Source of the DNA: Actinomadura xylanilytica
GTDB lineage: Bacteria; Actinomycetota; Actinomycetes; Streptosporangiales; Streptosporangiaceae
Reading direction: 5' to 3'
Length of the DNA stretch: 64,000 nt
Assembly: GCF_030283145.1 (NCBI RefSeq)
Contig: NZ_JASNWE010000001.1
Location: 434,001-498,000, forward strand
In this document: positions 23,167 to 31,258 of the stretch, piece by piece
Layout: every line of letters begins with the position of its first letter
Numbering within the stretch: the first letter of the stretch is position 1
Translations under genes and position numbers: made by a program
The notes under the pieces: model-generated
What the model saw: only the letters and a program-made list of their open reading frames with translations
The model's database searches: none
Told to the model about the DNA's origin: nothing

Positions 23167-24401
23167 CGGCCCTCACCCTCCGGCATCAGGCCGAAGTACT
23201 CGGCGGCCGTGTGCATGTCCTTGTCGCCGCGGCCGGACAGGCACACCAGCAGGGTGCCGTCCGGGCCGAGCTCCTTGCCGAGCTTGATCGCGCCGGCCAG
23301 CGCGTGCGCGGACTCGATCGCCGGGATGATGCCCTCGGTGCGGCACAGCAGCGCGAACGCCTCCATCGCCTCGGCGTCGGTGATGGGCCGGTACTCCGCG
23401 CGGCCGGTGTCATACAGCCAGGAGTGCTCGGGGCCGACGCCGGGGTAGTCGAGCCCGGCCGAGATCGAGTGCGACTCGATGGTCTGGCCGTCGTCGTCCT
23501 GGAGCAGGTAGGTGCGCATGCCGTGGATGACGCCGACCGAGCCGCCGGTGATCGTGGCGGCGTGCCGGCCGGTCTCCACGCCGTCGCCGGCGGCCTCGAA
23601 CCCGCAGAGCCGGACCGAGGCGTCGGGGATGAAGGCGTGGAAGGCGCCGATGGAGTTGGATCCGCCGCCGACGCAGGCGACGACCGCGTCGGGCAGCCGG
23701 CCGGTGAGCTCCAGCACTTGCTCGCGGGCCTCGACGCCGATGATCCGCTGAAGCTCGCGGACCATCATCGGGAACGGGTGCGGGCCCATGGTGGAGCCGA
23801 CGCAGTAGTGGGTGTGGTCGACGGTGGCGACCCAGTCGCGGAACGCCTCGTTGCAGGCGTCCTTGAGGGTGCGGCTGCCGGCCTTGACCGGGACGACCTC
23901 GGCGCCGAGCATCCGCATCCGGGCGACGTTGAGGGCCTGCCGCTCGGTGTCGACCTCGCCCATGAAGATCGTGCACTCCAGGCCGAGCAGCGCCGCGGCG
24001 GTCGCGGTGGCGACGCCGTGCTGGCCGGCGCCGGTCTCGGCGATCACCCGCCGCTTGCCCATCCGCTTGGCGAGCAGCGCCTGGCCGAGCACATTGTTGA
24101 TCTTGTGTGAGCCGGTGTGGTTGAGGTCCTCGCGCTTGAGCAGGATCCGGGCGCCGCCGGCGTGCTCGGCGAACCGCGGGGCCTCGGTCAGCAGGCTGGG
24201 CCGGCCGGCGTAGTTCTTGAGCAGGTCGGCCAGTTCGGCGGTGAACTCGGGGTCCTTGCGCGCGGTCTCGAACTCGTGGGTGAGCTCGTCGAGCGCGGCC
24301 ATCAGGGCCTCGGGGGCGAACCGCCCGCCGTACAGGCCGAAATGGCCCGTGACGTCGGGCACGGGCACGGCGGGGCCGCCGCGCGCGGGGTCGGTGGTCA
24401 T
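23163..24401 (-). CDS. trpB: Tryptophan synthase, beta chain
   Basis: The 412-residue PLP enzyme joins indole to serine. Hallmarks are [16 protein letters not shown], the PLP lysine in [38 protein letters not shown], and the phosphate-binding [17 protein letters not shown]. The length is normal. It lies 186 bases after trpC; the gap holds its own putative promoter and a short tryptophan-containing reading frame. Confidence 0.97.
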   Translation of the reverse strand: MTTDPARGGPAVPVPDVTGHFGLYGGRFAPEALMAALDELTHEFETARKDPEFTAELADLLKNYAGRPSLLTEAPRFAEHAGGARILLKREDLNHTGSHKINNVLGQALLAKRMGKRRVIAETGAGQHGVATATAAALLGLECTIFMGEVDTERQALNVARMRMLGAEVVPVKAGSRTLKDACNEAFRDWVATVDHTHYCVGSTMGPHPFPMMVRELQRIIGVEAREQVLELTGRLPDAVVACVGGGSNSIGAFHAFIPDASVRLCGFEAAGDGVETGRHAATITGGSVGVIHGMRTYLLQDDDGQTIESHSISAGLDYPGVGPEHSWLYDTGRAEYRPITDAEAMEAFALLCRTEGIIPAIESAHALAGAIKLGKELGPDGTLLVCLSGRGDKDMHTAAEYFGLMPEGEGR

Positions 24402-24444
24402 GAGGGAGAACGTCCTGTCGTGCGTGTGGATGGCTGGCTGTCTG

Positions 24445-24537
24445 TCAGTGGGACGTGGGCCAGCCCCGCCATCGTTCGCGCAGTGTCGTCTCCGGCCCCC
24501 GCCGGGGGCCCGCCTCCGTCGGCGGTTCCTTCCGCAT
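24445..24537 (-). CDS. Short upstream ORF with Trp codons before trpB (candidate leader peptide)
   Basis: ATG 24537 opens a 30-codon frame ending [12 protein letters not shown], with Trp at positions 23 and 26, then TGA 43 bases before the trpB ATG. A -10-like TAAAGT (24544-24549, minus strand) sits 6 bases before the ATG, as for a leaderless transcript. A GGCCCCC/GGGGGCC hairpin (24494-24510) lies inside. It might act as a tryptophan-responsive leader or be a remnant related to the small trpM gene found here in streptomycetes. It is short and GC-rich, so chance is possible. Confidence 0.35.
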   Translation of the reverse strand: MRKEPPTEAGPRRGPETTLRERWRGWPTSH

Positions 24538-24587
24538 GGCCGTACTTTACTCGTTTCCGCTGCTCGCCCGGACCGCCCGCGCCCGGC

Positions 24588-25409
24588 TCAGCCGCTCTGG
24601 CGCAGCGCCGGGTGGGCGCCCGCGGCGACCAGGTCGGCGACGGCGGCGCGCGGGTCGCCGCCGACGACCAGGCTCTCGCCGACCAGGACGGCGTCGGCGC
24701 CGTGGGCGGCATAGGCGAGCAGGTCGTGCGGACCGCGCACACCGGACTCGGCGATCTTGACGATGTGCTTGGGGATCAGCGGCGCCACCCGGCGGAAGAC
24801 CTCCCGGTCGACCCGGAGGGTGCGCAGGTCGCGGGCGTTGACCCCGACGACCTTGGCGCCCGCGTCCAGGGCACGCGCCAGCTCCTCCTCGTTGTGCACC
24901 TCGACCAGCGGGAGCAGGCCGATCGACTCGGCCCGCTCGACCAGCGACACCAGCGCGTCCTGCTCCAGCGCGGCGACGATCAGCAGCACCACGTCGGCGC
25001 CGTAGGCGCGGGCCTCCCAGAGCTGGTAGGAGGTGACGACGAAGTCCTTGCGCAGCACCGCGACGCCGACGTTGGCGCGGACCGCGGCCAGGTCGTCGAG
25101 GCTGCCGCCGAAGCGGCGGCGCTCGGTCAGCACGCTGATCACCTTGGCGCCGCCGGCCTCGTAGTCGCGGGCCAGCGCCGCCGGGTCGGCGATCGCGGCC
25201 AGCGCGCCCTTGGACGGGCTGCTGCGCTTGACCTCGGCGATCACCGACACACCCTGGCCGCGGAGCGCCGCCAGCGCGTCGATGGGGGGCGCCGCCGCGG
25301 CGGCGCGCTCCTTGAGGGCCTCGAGCGAGACCTCTCGCTGCCTTTCGGCGAGATCGGCCCGGACGCCTTCGATGATCTCGTCGAGCACGCTCGCGCTCTG
25401 CTCGCTCAC
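24588..25409 (-). CDS. trpC: Indole-3-glycerol phosphate synthase
   Basis: The 273-residue barrel enzyme closes the indole ring. It shows [17 protein letters not shown], where the first Lys is catalytic, [17 protein letters not shown], the catalytic Lys in [35 protein letters not shown] and [11 protein letters not shown]. The best start is GTG 25409 ([17 protein letters not shown]), downstream of AGGGGGCCC. It lies between the DUF2752 gene and trpB on the same strand. Confidence 0.95.
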   Translation of the reverse strand: MSEQSASVLDEIIEGVRADLAERQREVSLEALKERAAAAAPPIDALAALRGQGVSVIAEVKRSSPSKGALAAIADPAALARDYEAGGAKVISVLTERRRFGGSLDDLAAVRANVGVAVLRKDFVVTSYQLWEARAYGADVVLLIVAALEQDALVSLVERAESIGLLPLVEVHNEEELARALDAGAKVVGVNARDLRTLRVDREVFRRVAPLIPKHIVKIAESGVRGPHDLLAYAAHGADAVLVGESLVVGGDPRAAVADLVAAGAHPALRQSG

Positions 25410-25543
25410 GCCTGGGCCCCCTATTTTCCGGTCGATCCGTGCACCGATCGTAGCCGCACCGGCGGCCGGGCCTCGCATCCGGGAGGGGGGTCAGCGCCTC
25501 CCCGGCGGGACGCGGGGCGCGGCACGGCCGGACGGTCCGGGCG

Positions 25544-26086
25544 TCACGGGGCCAGCACGTGCGCGAACGGCAGGTTGCGGACGATCCCGTAAGCGAGCAG
25601 GACGCCGACGGCCACATGCGCGGTCGCGGGCCGCAGCAGCGCCGACCTCATCGGGAGGCCCCGCGCGGTGCGCACTGCCCACCGTCCCCACAGGTAGGCC
25701 GCGACGGGGATCAGCAGGAACAGGAGCTGGTTGGAGCCGAACGCGGCTCCCACGTGCCCGTGCGCGAGGTCGTTGACCATGCGTAGCCCCCCGCATCCGG
25801 GGCAGTACAGGCCGGTCAGGAACAGAAAGGGGCAGGTCGGGTAGTGGCCCGGCCGGTGGGGGTCGACGTTCGCCACCACGGCCGTCCCCGCGAGGACCCC
25901 GCCGAGCACCAGCGCCGGGGCGAGCCGCATCCAGACCCCGCGGCCTCCCGGCCCGTCCGGCCGGCCGCCCGGCCGCCCTCGCGGCGGGCCCGGCCGGTCG
26001 AGGGCGCCGTGGGACGCCTGCGGGCCGGGCGGGTGCTGTGCCCGGCCGTGAGCTGGGACGTCGTCGTGCGCGGGTACGCGGGTCAC
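25544..26086 (-). CDS. DUF2752 membrane protein
   Basis: The protein has about three membrane segments and the DUF2752 signature FLFLTGLYCPGCGGLRMVNDLAHG, with two cysteines and a following Arg. The role of the family is unknown. The first 52 residues from GTG 26086 are Pro/Arg/His-rich and unlike a membrane protein; ATG 25930 (MRLAPALVLGGVLAG) would be a more natural start. It sits among trp genes where streptomycetes carry another small membrane protein. Confidence 0.78.
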   Translation of the reverse strand: MTRVPAHDDVPAHGRAQHPPGPQASHGALDRPGPPRGRPGGRPDGPGGRGVWMRLAPALVLGGVLAGTAVVANVDPHRPGHYPTCPFLFLTGLYCPGCGGLRMVNDLAHGHVGAAFGSNQLLFLLIPVAAYLWGRWAVRTARGLPMRSALLRPATAHVAVGVLLAYGIVRNLPFAHVLAP

Positions 26087-26122
26087 GGCCTCCAGCCTAG
26101 ACGCCGCGCCCCGGATCAGGGT

Positions 26123-26785
26123 TCAGGCGTCCAGGACGTATCCGACCCCGCGCACGGTCCGGAGGGGGTTGTCGGCGCCGAGCTTGGCGCGGAGCTGGGC
26201 GACGTGGACGTCGACCGTGCGGCTGCCCGCGCCCGCGCCGGGCCCCCAGGCGGCGCCGAGGAGCTGCTCGCGGGTGAAGACGCGGCCGGGATTGGCCATC
26301 AGGAACTCCAGCAGGTCGAACTCGGTGACGGTGAGGCCGACGTCCCGCTCGCCGACCAGGGTCGTCCGGGCGCTCGGGTCGAGGATCACCGGGCCGGCGC
26401 GCAGCAGCCCCGGCGCGTCGGCCTCGCCGCTCCGGCGGAGCGCGTCGCCGACCGCGGCGACCAGCACGCGCGGGCCGAACGGGCGGGTCACCCGGCGCTC
26501 CCCGAGGTCGCCGACGGCCGGGTCGGGCCCGGCCACGACCACGACGACGGGGGCGGCGGGCGCCGCGCCCGCCACGCGGCGGTAGAGATCGGCGGCCCGT
26601 GCCGACACCGACAGGTCGAGCACGATGACGTCGGGGCGGATCCGCGCGGCGGCGGCGGGCGCCCGCACCGGGTCGGTCTCGATCTCGACCTCGTAGCCCT
26701 CGCGGGCGAGGTAGCGGCGCTCCAGCTCGGCGACGGGCGGTTCGTGCTCGACCACCAGGACCAGCCCGCCGCCCTCGGCGCTCAC
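26123..26785 (-). CDS. OmpR-type winged-helix regulator with a degenerate receiver domain
   Basis: The 220-residue protein has a receiver-like domain and a C-terminal OmpR/PhoB winged helix (LTVTEFDLLEFLMANPGRVFTREQLL, then RTVDVHVAQLRAKLG and LRTVRGVGYVLDA). The receiver keeps an Asp (Asp57 in VIVLDLSV). Its acidic pair is changed to Glu-His-Glu (VVEHEPPV) and the conserved Lys to Arg (VTRPFGP), so ordinary phosphorylation switching is doubtful. GTG 26785 overlaps the stop of the TIGR02234 gene by 4 bases. No histidine kinase is nearby. It may regulate the trp/his genes around it, but that is only positional inference. Confidence 0.85.
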   Translation of the reverse strand: MSAEGGGLVLVVEHEPPVAELERRYLAREGYEVEIETDPVRAPAAAARIRPDVIVLDLSVSARAADLYRRVAGAAPAAPVVVVVAGPDPAVGDLGERRVTRPFGPRVLVAAVGDALRRSGEADAPGLLRAGPVILDPSARTTLVGERDVGLTVTEFDLLEFLMANPGRVFTREQLLGAAWGPGAGAGSRTVDVHVAQLRAKLGADNPLRTVRGVGYVLDA

Positions 26786-27417
26786 CGGCGGGATTCCCGC
26801 GCCGCCGTCGGGTCCTCTCCGCGGTCGAGGGACTTCCACAGGCTGGACGGGTCGTCTGGGACGTCCGCGGAGGACCCGCCCCCGGCGCCGCCCGGCCCGC
26901 CCGGCCCGCCGTCGTGGGACGCGGCGGGGGCCTCCCGCTCGTAGCGGGCCGACATCCCCGGCCAGCGCGTCCCGCGCACCAGGGCGATCAGCCCGGCGAT
27001 CATGAGCAGCACTCCCCCGGCCACCGACACCGTCCACCACAGGTTGACGTCGGCGGCGGGCCGGGAGCCCAGCCTCAGCAGCGCGCTCTTCTCACCGGCC
27101 ACCGACACCACGTGGGCGTGCCGGACCGCGATGGCGGAGCTGTAGACGACGCCGGCGCCGAACAGCGCCAGCAGGACCCCGACGCCCGCGCGGACGCGTC
27201 CGCGGGTGGCGAACAGCGCCGCCAGCCCGGCGAGCCCGGCCCAGCCGAGCGCGCCCGCGGCGCCGCCGAGATCGCGTCCGGTCAGGTCCTGCACGAACGG
27301 CGTGATGGCCTCCCTGGCCTTGACGCTCGCCCAGGGGCGGCCGGCGGCCAGCAGCGCGAGGCCGGCTCCGGCCGCGCAGATCAGCGCGGTCAGGCCGCGC
27401 TCACGCCCGGGGGACAC
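26782..27417 (-). CDS. Trp-biosynthesis-associated membrane protein (TIGR02234 family)
   Basis: The 211-residue protein has four predicted membrane helices (LTALICAAGAGLALLAAG, AGALGWAGLAGLAALFATRG, VGVLLALFGAGVVYSSAIAV and WWTVSVAGGVLLMIAGLIAL) with GRPWAS after the first and a Gly/Ser-rich tail. It matches the actinobacterial TIGR02234 family, usually encoded right after trpE; its role is unknown. Here it starts three bases after hisI, and trpE is missing. Its stop overlaps the start of the response-regulator gene. Confidence 0.85.
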   Translation of the reverse strand: MSPGRERGLTALICAAGAGLALLAAGRPWASVKAREAITPFVQDLTGRDLGGAAGALGWAGLAGLAALFATRGRVRAGVGVLLALFGAGVVYSSAIAVRHAHVVSVAGEKSALLRLGSRPAADVNLWWTVSVAGGVLLMIAGLIALVRGTRWPGMSARYEREAPAASHDGGPGGPGGAGGGSSADVPDDPSSLWKSLDRGEDPTAARESRR

Positions 27418-27420
27418 CGG

Positions 27421-27810
27421 TCATTCACCCTCGCCGGTCGCGGGCCGTTCGCCGACCACGGCGTCGAGCACGTCGGCGTCCCAGCAGGTGCGGTCGCCGG
27501 TGTGGCAGGCGCCGCCGACCTGGTCGACCTTCACCAGCACCACGTCGGCGTCGCAGTCGAGGGCGACCGACTTGACCCACTGCTGGTGGCCCGAGCTCTC
27601 GCCCTTCACCCAGTACTCCTGGCGGCTGCGCGACCAGTAGGTGCAGCGGCCCGTGGTGAGGGTGCGGTGCAGCGCCTCGTCGTCCATCCAGCCGAGCATG
27701 AGCACCTCGCCGGTGTCGTGCTGCTGGGCGATGGCGGGGACGAGGCCGTCGTCGGTGCGCTTGAGACGGTCGGCGATCTTGGGGTCCAGATTGGACGGGC
27801 GAGCGGACAT
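27421..27810 (-). CDS. hisI: Phosphoribosyl-AMP cyclohydrolase
   Basis: The 129-residue enzyme opens the purine ring of phosphoribosyl-AMP in histidine synthesis. It has [36 protein letters not shown], the zinc-binding [15 protein letters not shown] and [11 protein letters not shown]. It is cyclohydrolase only, with no HisE domain. CACAAT (27817-27822, minus strand) lies 6 bases before the ATG, suggesting a leaderless promoter of its own. The other his genes are 16 kb away. Confidence 0.95.
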   Translation of the reverse strand: MSARPSNLDPKIADRLKRTDDGLVPAIAQQHDTGEVLMLGWMDDEALHRTLTTGRCTYWSRSRQEYWVKGESSGHQQWVKSVALDCDADVVLVKVDQVGGACHTGDRTCWDADVLDAVVGERPATGEGE

Positions 27811-27903
27811 GGATCCATTGTGCCGGGTCGCCCGCGCGATCCGGCACGGCCCCGCCGCCCGGCCCCGTCCCCGGCCCGCTTTTCCCTTCCGCCGGGACGC
27901 GAA

Positions 27904-27935
27904 AGGGCCCGCCTCCCCGGGGAGAGACGGGCCCT
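27904..27935 (-). terminator. Terminator after cspA
   Basis: AGGGCCCG (27904-27911) pairs with CGGGCCCT (27928-27935), with an inner CTCCCC/GGGGAG pairing, giving a long GC-rich hairpin. On the minus strand it is followed by TTTCGCG. It lies 20 bases after the cspA stop. Confidence 0.75.
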
Positions 27936-27954
27936 GACGTACGGCTAGGGGGTG

Positions 27955-28161
27955 TTACAGGGGGACGACCTGGTCTGCCTGCGGACCCCGGTTACCCTGT
28001 GTCACCTCGAACTGGACGCGCTGATTCTCGTCCAGCGTGCGATACCCGGAGGACTGAATCGCCGAGTAGTGCACGAAGACGTCCGGTCCGCCGCCGTCCA
28101 CGGCGATGAAACCGAAACCCTTTTCGGCGTTGAACCATTTCACGGTGCCCTGCTGGGGCAT
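27955..28161 (-). CDS. Cold shock protein, CspA family
   Basis: This 68-residue single cold-shock domain binds single-stranded RNA and DNA. Both RNA-binding motifs are intact (KGFGFI and VFVHYSAI) in the context [22 protein letters not shown] 28161 has a near-perfect AAGGAG 7 bases upstream. The leader is long and structured: a GGGCCCA hairpin at 28185-28207 and an intrinsic-terminator-like hairpin at 28251-28290. Confidence 0.95.
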   Translation of the reverse strand: MPQQGTVKWFNAEKGFGFIAVDGGGPDVFVHYSAIQSSGYRTLDENQRVQFEVTQGNRGPQADQVVPL

Positions 28162-28184
28162 GTCTTTCTCCTTGCGGCAAAACA

Positions 28185-28207
28185 TGGGCCCACACCTCGT
28201 GGGCCCA
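28185..28207 (-). promoter_or_regulatory. Hairpin in the cspA 5' leader
   Basis: TGGGCCCA (28185-28192), a 7-base loop and TGGGCCCA (28200-28207) form a perfect 8-bp stem ending 23 bases before the cspA start codon, just 5' of the ribosome binding site. Cold-shock mRNAs often have temperature-sensitive leaders. That this one works so is inference. Confidence 0.55.
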
Positions 28208-28250
28208 GCGCGGTCACTGCGGAACGCCCTCGCCTACCGGTACGGTCCCC

Positions 28251-28290
28251 GGAAAAGCCAAAACGCCCGCTGCCATCAGTCCGCGGGCGT
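28251..28290 (-). terminator. Intrinsic-type terminator upstream of cspA
   Basis: On the minus strand ACGCCCGC pairs with GCGGGCGT (8 bp, plus-strand arms 28283-28290 and 28263-28270) and is followed by TTTTGGCTTTTCC, one of the few U-rich tails in this window. It would end transcripts from the 28416-29111 gene. If the cspA promoter lies further upstream, it could also act as an attenuator. Confidence 0.75.
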
Positions 28291-28415
28291 CTGGACAAAC
28301 GATCGAGAACCACGACTGCAACCGACGGGGCCACCGTATCACCGGTTCCCCGCAAAGCGGAGGGGTCGCATCCCTCACGATTCACCTCTCGGCGAACCAC
28401 GGCGTTACCGGCCCA

Positions 28416-29111
28416 TTAAAAGCCCCAACCCGACTTCGTCAGGGTCTTGACAGAGTCCGTGGGCCCGGTCACGCGGACCCGCGCCACGCCCGTCCGGCCG
28501 AGGGCCCAGAGCACCAGTTCCCCTACGGGGCCGTGCACGCGCACTGGACCGGCCGCGCCGCCGGAGGCGCCCCGCCGGGCGCCGGAGACGTGAAGGCTCC
28601 GCCCGTCCGGCTGGACGAGGGTGACGTCGACCGGCACTTTCTTTAGGACAAACCGGGCAATTTTAATCCTTCGCCACAGCAGTTCCTCGAGACCCGCGGG
28701 GAGCGTCCTCGACTCCCAGTCCGGACGCGCCCGGCGGATGTCCTCGTGGTGAACAAAGAACTCCACCGCGTTGGCGATTTTGTCCACGACCGGAACCGCG
28801 AAGGGCGACGACTTCGGCGGCCCGCGGCGAATCCGATCGACCAGCCGGTCGAAGGGCACCTTCCGCGCCGTGCGCCGCCGGACGCGCTCTGTGTAGAAGG
28901 CCAGCGGCGGCACCAGTATTCCGGGAGCGGCGTCAAGGCGGCCCTCTCGGACAACGAGGTGAGCGGCCAGGTCCGCCGTGTTCCAGCCCGCGCACTCGGT
29001 CGGGGCGCCGGGACCCGCCTCGGCAAGGGCCGCGCACAGGAGCAGCCGCTCGCGGCGCGCCGGGTCGATGCTCCGGGCCGGTCGGCCGGACTCGTCGGCG
29101 GGCGTGCTCAT
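28416..29111 (-). CDS. TIGR03085 family metal-binding protein (maleylpyruvate-isomerase-like fold)
   Basis: The 231-residue protein resembles the DinB/mycothiol-dependent isomerase superfamily: ECAGWNTADLAAHLVVREGRLD near the start and VEFFVHHEDIRRARP in the middle carry the histidines that bind metal in this fold. It fits the actinobacterial TIGR03085 family, whose function is unknown; related proteins use mycothiol. TACGAT (29118-29123, minus strand) lies 6 bases before the ATG, suggesting a leaderless transcript. It diverges from the ABC exporter genes. Confidence 0.83.
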   Translation of the reverse strand: MSTPADESGRPARSIDPARRERLLLCAALAEAGPGAPTECAGWNTADLAAHLVVREGRLDAAPGILVPPLAFYTERVRRRTARKVPFDRLVDRIRRGPPKSSPFAVPVVDKIANAVEFFVHHEDIRRARPDWESRTLPAGLEELLWRRIKIARFVLKKVPVDVTLVQPDGRSLHVSGARRGASGGAAGPVRVHGPVGELVLWALGRTGVARVRVTGPTDSVKTLTKSGWGF

Positions 29112-29170
29112 ACGCCGATCGTAAGCCGTGCGGGGGCCGACCGGAATGACCGGTGCGCGGCCGTACGGGA

Positions 29171-29184
29171 ATAAGCGCCCTTAT
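29171..29184. promoter_or_regulatory. Small AT-rich dyad between divergent genes
   Basis: ATAAG-CGCC-CTTAT is a 5-bp dyad in the 170-base gap between the TIGR03085 gene and the ABC exporter genes. It is a candidate operator. Nothing identifies its binding protein. Confidence 0.3.
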
Positions 29185-29281
29185 CGGATGGTAGGCATAT
29201 TCAGCCCCCGTATCCCCGCGAACCGGCACGCGGGGAGCCCCCCTGGCGCGCGCCCGCGCCCCCCGTGATCGAGGAGAATCC

Positions 29282-31258
29282 GTGCCATCAGGTTCCAGAC
29301 GCGTCAGCCCGCACGTCCTGAGGGAGGGCGGGCGCGTGCTGTGGGTCGCGGTCAAGGCCGAGCCGACGGTCTTCACGGTGTCGGTGCTCGCCAGCGCGCT
29401 CTACGCGGCCATGACGGTCGCCACCGCGCAGGTCCTCGGCTGGGTGACCCAGGACGTCATGCTCCCGGCGTTCCGCTCCGGGCACACCACGGCCGGGGCG
29501 CTGTCGGGGGCCGCGGCGGCGATCGTCGGAGTCGCGCTGTTCAAGGCGCTCGGCGTGGCGGGCCGCCGGTTCTACGCCGGGCTCATGCAGTACCGCATGC
29601 AGGCCCGCTACCGGCGCGAGGTCACCCGGCAGTACCTGCGGCTGCCCCTGGCCTGGCACCACCGGCACCCGACCGGGCAGCTGCTGTCCAACGCCAACGC
29701 CGACGTGGAGGCGGCCTGGGCGCCGATCGCGCCCCTGCCGATGGCGGTCGGCGTGGTGGTCATGCTGCTGATCGCCGCGGTGTCCATCCTGCTCACCGAC
29801 ACGGTGGTGGCGATCGTCGGCTTCCTGGTCTTTCCGGCGATCGCGCTGCTCAACGTGGTCTACCAGCGCAGGCTCTCACCGGTCGCGACCCGAGCCCAGC
29901 GGCTGCGCGCCGAGGTCAGCGAGGTGGCGCACGAGAGCTTCGAGGGCGGTCTGGTGGTCAAGACGCTCGGCCGCGAGGAGTCCGAGACCGAGCGGTTCCG
30001 CGCGGGCGCGGAGGCGCTGCGGGACGCCAACGTGGCGGTCGGGCGCATCCGGGGGCTGTTCGACCCGGTGCTGGAGGCGCTGCCGAACCTCGGCGTGCTC
30101 GCCGTCCTGCTGATCGGGTCGGCGCGGCTCCAGTCCGGGGCGATGACGGCGGGGGACCTGGTGCACGTCGCCTACCTGTTCACCCTGCTCGCCTGGCCGA
30201 TCCGGGCGCTCGGCTGGGTGCTGGCCGAGGTGCCGCGCAGCGTCGTCGGCTGGGAGCGGGTGCGGGGCGTCCTGGACGCCGGGGGCTCGATGCCGTTCGG
30301 CGGACGGGCCCTGGACGAGGACAAGGCGGCGGCGCTGGAGGTCCGGCGGGTCCGCTTCGGGTACGAGGCGGACGGCGACGGTGCCGACGAGGACCTCGGC
30401 ACCGAGGCGACCGGCGAGGGCCGCGCGCAGGGGAGGCAGGTCCTGCGCGACGTGTCGTTCACGGCCGCCCCCGGGCGCACGATCGCGCTGGTCGGGCCCA
30501 CCGGGTCGGGCAAGTCGACGCTCACCTCGCTGCTCGTCCGGCTCGTCGACCCCTCGGACGGGTCGGTGCTGCTGGACGGCCTGGACGTGCGGGACGTGCG
30601 GCAGGGGGGCGTGGCCGAGACCGCCGCGCTGGTCCCCCAGCAGACGTTCCTGTTCGACGACACCGTCCGGGACAATGTGGCGCTCGGCCTCGACCTGCCG
30701 GACGAGCGGATCTGGGAGGCGCTGCGGCTCGCCCAGGCCGATGGGTTCGTGGCGGCCTTGGCCGACGGGCTCGACACCAGGGTCGGCGAGCGCGGCGCGA
30801 CCCTCTCGGGCGGGCAGCGGCAGCGGCTCGCGCTGGCGCGCGCCCTGGTCCGGCGGCCCCGGCTGCTGGTCCTGGACGACGCCACCTCCAGCGTCGATCC
30901 GCAGGTGGAGGCGCGGATCCTGCAAAGCCTCCGGGAGGCGCAGGCCGCCGAGGGCGGCGGCGGCGCCACCGTGATCGTCGTCGCGTACCGCAAGGCCACC
31001 ATCGCGCTGGCGGACGAGGTCGTCTTCCTGGAGCGGGGCACGGTGGCCGCGCAGGGCTCGCATGCGGAGCTACTGGAGCGTTCCGAGGGGTACCGCGAGC
31101 TCGTGAACGCCTATGAGCGCGCCGAGGCTGAGCGGGAGGCAGAGGCGCGGGAGGCGGAACTGGAGACGGGCGGGTTGGAGACGGGCGAGCTGGAGACGGG
31201 CGAGCGGCGTCCGGCGGGGCAAGAGGCGTTCGAGGGCGGGGAAGGGGCGTTGGCGTGA
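29282..31258 (+). CDS. ABC exporter half (fused membrane and ATPase domains), degenerate-site subunit
   Basis: The 658-residue half-transporter has a six-helix exporter domain and a C-terminal ATPase domain. Walker A is GPTGSGKST near residue 405, the signature is LSGGQRQRLALARAL, and Walker B is LLVLDDATSSVD with Asp in place of the catalytic Glu. The switch His is replaced by Tyr (VVAYRKATIAL). The tail (ELETGGLETGELETGE) is repetitive. GTG 29282 follows GAGGAGAA. The next gene overlaps by 4 bases, and together they form a heterodimeric exporter in which this subunit contributes the canonical signature but a crippled Walker B. Substrate unknown; drugs or lipids are typical. Confidence 0.93.
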   Translation: MPSGSRRVSPHVLREGGRVLWVAVKAEPTVFTVSVLASALYAAMTVATAQVLGWVTQDVMLPAFRSGHTTAGALSGAAAAIVGVALFKALGVAGRRFYAGLMQYRMQARYRREVTRQYLRLPLAWHHRHPTGQLLSNANADVEAAWAPIAPLPMAVGVVVMLLIAAVSILLTDTVVAIVGFLVFPAIALLNVVYQRRLSPVATRAQRLRAEVSEVAHESFEGGLVVKTLGREESETERFRAGAEALRDANVAVGRIRGLFDPVLEALPNLGVLAVLLIGSARLQSGAMTAGDLVHVAYLFTLLAWPIRALGWVLAEVPRSVVGWERVRGVLDAGGSMPFGGRALDEDKAAALEVRRVRFGYEADGDGADEDLGTEATGEGRAQGRQVLRDVSFTAAPGRTIALVGPTGSGKSTLTSLLVRLVDPSDGSVLLDGLDVRDVRQGGVAETAALVPQQTFLFDDTVRDNVALGLDLPDERIWEALRLAQADGFVAALADGLDTRVGERGATLSGGQRQRLALARALVRRPRLLVLDDATSSVDPQVEARILQSLREAQAAEGGGGATVIVVAYRKATIALADEVVFLERGTVAAQGSHAELLERSEGYRELVNAYERAEAEREAEAREAELETGGLETGELETGERRPAGQEAFEGGEGALA

